Under the pieces are notes generated by a model, which saw only the letters and a list, made by a program, of their open reading frames with translations, had not been told where the DNA came from and did not search any database. From NCBI RefSeq assembly GCF_019399235.1, contig NZ_JAELVH010000002.1:51008-115007 (forward strand): a stretch of DNA of 64,000 bases, written 5' to 3'. Numbering within the stretch: position 1 is the stretch's first letter; each line of letters opens with the position of its first letter. The translations under genes were made by a program, and so were the position numbers. Shown one piece after another: positions 62,326-64,000 of this stretch. Origin of the DNA: Streptomyces poriferorum (GTDB taxonomy: Bacteria; Actinomycetota; Actinomycetes; Streptomycetales; Streptomycetaceae).

Positions 62326-63345
62326 ATGCGACGACTCCGGAACCGTTCACTGGCCGTGCTCGCCACCCTGGGCGCGCTGGCTCTGACCGGATGCGGCAGC
62401 GAGACGTACACCCCCGGCGGAACGGCGGAATCCTCTGCTTCGGGCCGGACCGTCACCGCCCGTGAGTTCATGCGACTGACCTCGGTGCACGAGGAGACCG
62501 GGATGACCCTGCTGGAGGGCCCGGTCTTCGGGGCGGACGGCCAACTGAACGTCGTCGACGTCACCGCGCCCGCCGGGGGCCCGAAGGTGCTGCGCGTCGA
62601 TGTCCGGAAGAAGACGGTGCGCAAGCTCTTCACCGACAGTCGGGGCGCCTACACCTCGGCGCAGTTCAGCCCGTACGACGGGCGGCTCTATCTGACCGAC
62701 ATCTCCCACGGCGAGATCGTCTCCCTGGCCCCGGACGGCAGCGACCGGCGCGCCTTCTTCACCGGTGAGGTGGACGGCGCCCGGATGCAGCCCGACGACA
62801 TCGCCTTCGACCCGGACGGTCATCTGTACGTCAGCGACGCCCTCGGCATGTCCGAGGGCCGGGCGCGCGGACGCGTGGTGCGCGTCGACCGCGACGGCGC
62901 GCACGCCACCGTTCTGGCCGACGGTCTCGCCGCGACGAACGGCATCTCGTTCGACGTGGACTACCGAGGGCTGTGGATCAGCGAGCTGACGGAGAACCGC
63001 ATCTCCTACCTCCCCGTCGAACAGCGGCCCGGAATGGCGGGCCGGCACACGGCCGTCCGCGTGGACGGCGGCGTCGCGCAGACCGACTCGATCGCCGTGG
63101 ACGCCGACGGCAACCTGTACCAGGCCCTGCACGGCCGGCCCGCGATGGCGGTGTACAGCCGGTACGGCGAGCGCCTCGCGACGGTGGAGGTGCCGGCCCG
63201 CACCGAAGGGCTGGAGTCGGCGACGAACGTGGCGATCACGCCCGGCGGTACCAAGGCGTACATGACCGTCAGCGGACCGGCCGGCGGCTACCTCTACAGC
63301 TTCGACGCGCTCGCGAAGGGCATCCGGCAGTCCAACGGCGGCTGA
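62326..63345 (+). CDS. SMP-30/gluconolactonase-like lipoprotein
   Basis: The 339-residue product has a lipoprotein signal with lipobox LALTGCG (Cys near 24). The body is a six-bladed SMP-30/LRE propeller: LLEGPVFGADGQLNVVDV, YLTDISHGEIV, HLYVSDALGMSEG, ATNGISFDVDYRGLWIS and SIAVDADGNLYQAL. This fold hydrolyses lactones with a metal bound by Glu, Asn and Asp, which are present in LLEGPV, TNGISF and the late Asp. It is divergent from the monooxygenase gene with a shared operator. Confidence 0.88.
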   Translation: MRRLRNRSLAVLATLGALALTGCGSETYTPGGTAESSASGRTVTAREFMRLTSVHEETGMTLLEGPVFGADGQLNVVDVTAPAGGPKVLRVDVRKKTVRKLFTDSRGAYTSAQFSPYDGRLYLTDISHGEIVSLAPDGSDRRAFFTGEVDGARMQPDDIAFDPDGHLYVSDALGMSEGRARGRVVRVDRDGAHATVLADGLAATNGISFDVDYRGLWISELTENRISYLPVEQRPGMAGRHTAVRVDGGVAQTDSIAVDADGNLYQALHGRPAMAVYSRYGERLATVEVPARTEGLESATNVAITPGGTKAYMTVSGPAGGYLYSFDALAKGIRQSNGG

Positions 63346-63366
63346 TCCCGTCCGGCCCGCGGCCGC

Positions 63367-63957
63367 TCAGTCCCGGAGCGGCCGCACCGGTCCCACCGTG
63401 ACGCCGAGCAGACCCCAGGCCGCCAGCGCCCGGTGCTCACGCTGGGCGTGGGTGGGACCGCCGACGGCTCCGGAGACCATGGAGACGGCGAGCATGAGAT
63501 CGTCCGGCCCACCCAGCCGGTGGCCGTCCGGCAGGCACTCCCGCAGGGCGTGCTCGACCCGGTCGTGCATGTCCCGGGCGAAGGCGCGGGTGTGCCGCGG
63601 GTGCCCGCTCGCCTCGTCGGCGTGCAGGAGGCTGATGAAAGCCGCCGACTGTGCCAGGTGCCAGGTCAGTACCCCCAGGACCTCGGCGAGGGCCGAACCC
63701 TCGGCAGCCGCCCGCTCGATCTGGCGCACGTTCTCCTCCAGGACCGCGGCCGCGATGGCGTCCCGGTCGGGGAAGTGCCGGTACAGCACGGCCTGCCCGA
63801 CCCCGGCCCTGCGCGCGATCGTGGAGAGCGGGGCGTCCAGACCCTGCGAGGCGTAGATCTCCCGGGCGGCGGAGATCAGGGCGGCCCGGTTGCCGGCGGC
63901 GGCCTTCGGCCCCCGGTTCGCCGGCCTCCGCGTGGCCGCCGTGGGGTGCTGGGTCAT
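63367..63957 (-). CDS. TetR family transcriptional regulator
   Basis: The 196-residue protein has a TetR helix-turn-helix: AALISAAREIYASQGLDAPL, then STIARRAGVGQAVLYRHFPDR. The C-terminal ligand domain (WHLAQSAAFISLLHADE) is typical of SbtR-like members. The N-terminal 25 residues are basic and variable. It is convergent with the SMP-30 gene and is the likeliest reader of the AACCGGACA palindrome at 62.26 kb. Confidence 0.9.
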   Translation of the reverse strand: MTQHPTAATRRPANRGPKAAAGNRAALISAAREIYASQGLDAPLSTIARRAGVGQAVLYRHFPDRDAIAAAVLEENVRQIERAAAEGSALAEVLGVLTWHLAQSAAFISLLHADEASGHPRHTRAFARDMHDRVEHALRECLPDGHRLGGPDDLMLAVSMVSGAVGGPTHAQREHRALAAWGLLGVTVGPVRPLRD

Positions 63958-64000
63958 CCGGTCAGGGTAACGGGCAGGGACCGCGCCCCGGCCGCGCCGC

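Noticed and set aside
1..64000. tRNA, rRNA, CRISPR arrays, transposases, integrases and replication origins
   Set aside because: None was recognised by eye in the intergenic regions or translations. A tRNA or covariance-model search would settle this.

Overview
This 64 kb window is chromosomal DNA from an actinomycete, almost certainly Streptomyces. The base composition is very GC-rich with strong third-position GC. There is an orphan sporulation regulator of the WhiI type, a coproporphyrin-dependent haem gene pair (hemY-hemQ), a Tat-exported PhoX-like protein and many lipoproteins. From memory, the gene order from fadB through murC-msrB matches the core S. coelicolor region around SCO6026-SCO6062; that match was not checked here.

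Region 1 (1-10.8 kb) is a cell-surface glycopolymer locus. It holds the end of an amino acid permease, an LCP ligase, a lectin-like beta-propeller protein, a giant GT2 + TagF-like fusion, a GT4 enzyme with extra beta modules, and an alpha/beta-hydrolase with two Ig-like repeats. Region 2 (10.8-24.4 kb) is conserved core: an EEP nuclease/phosphatase, fadB-fadA, rnd, whiI, a DUF3000 gene, hemE, a CoA-disulfide-reductase-like flavoprotein, a DUF4349 lipoprotein, hemY and hemQ. Region 3 (24.5-27.8 kb) is the most interesting part. A DUF692/MNIO iron oxidase with an intact metal site is co-transcribed with two TIGR04222-type membrane proteins. One of these ends in a Gly/Ser tail with regularly spaced cysteines, which has the look of a membrane-anchored substrate for Cys modification.

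Region 4 (27.9-41.5 kb) carries DUF4142, a PTH2-like protein, AIM24, an ABC transporter pair, a zinc-ribbon peptide, a polysaccharide deacetylase, PhoX, OsmC, zapE, a RibD-C reductase, murC, msrB and small core genes. It also contains a gene-fusion scar joining a VTC domain to a histidine-kinase ATPase domain. Region 5 (41.5-49.3 kb) is accessory: a GAP1-like protein, two unrecognised proteins, a LysR regulator and a LuxR-type regulator. Region 6 (49.5-64 kb) holds a large secreted subtilase, an SDR, remnants of a DUF397/ATP-binding locus, RidA, a YciO-like protein, a 5'-truncated MFS gene facing a MarR gene across an ATGCAT-rich operator array, a secreted beta-helix/ricin protein, a hydrolase, and a Baeyer-Villiger monooxygenase divergent from an SMP-30 lipoprotein with a perfect palindrome between them, then a TetR gene.

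Three loci (about 35.28, 54.6 and 56.55 kb) show fragments of known families abutting each other without their missing halves. This suggests repeated small deletions or assembly joins. No tRNA, rRNA, CRISPR array, transposase or replication origin was recognised.
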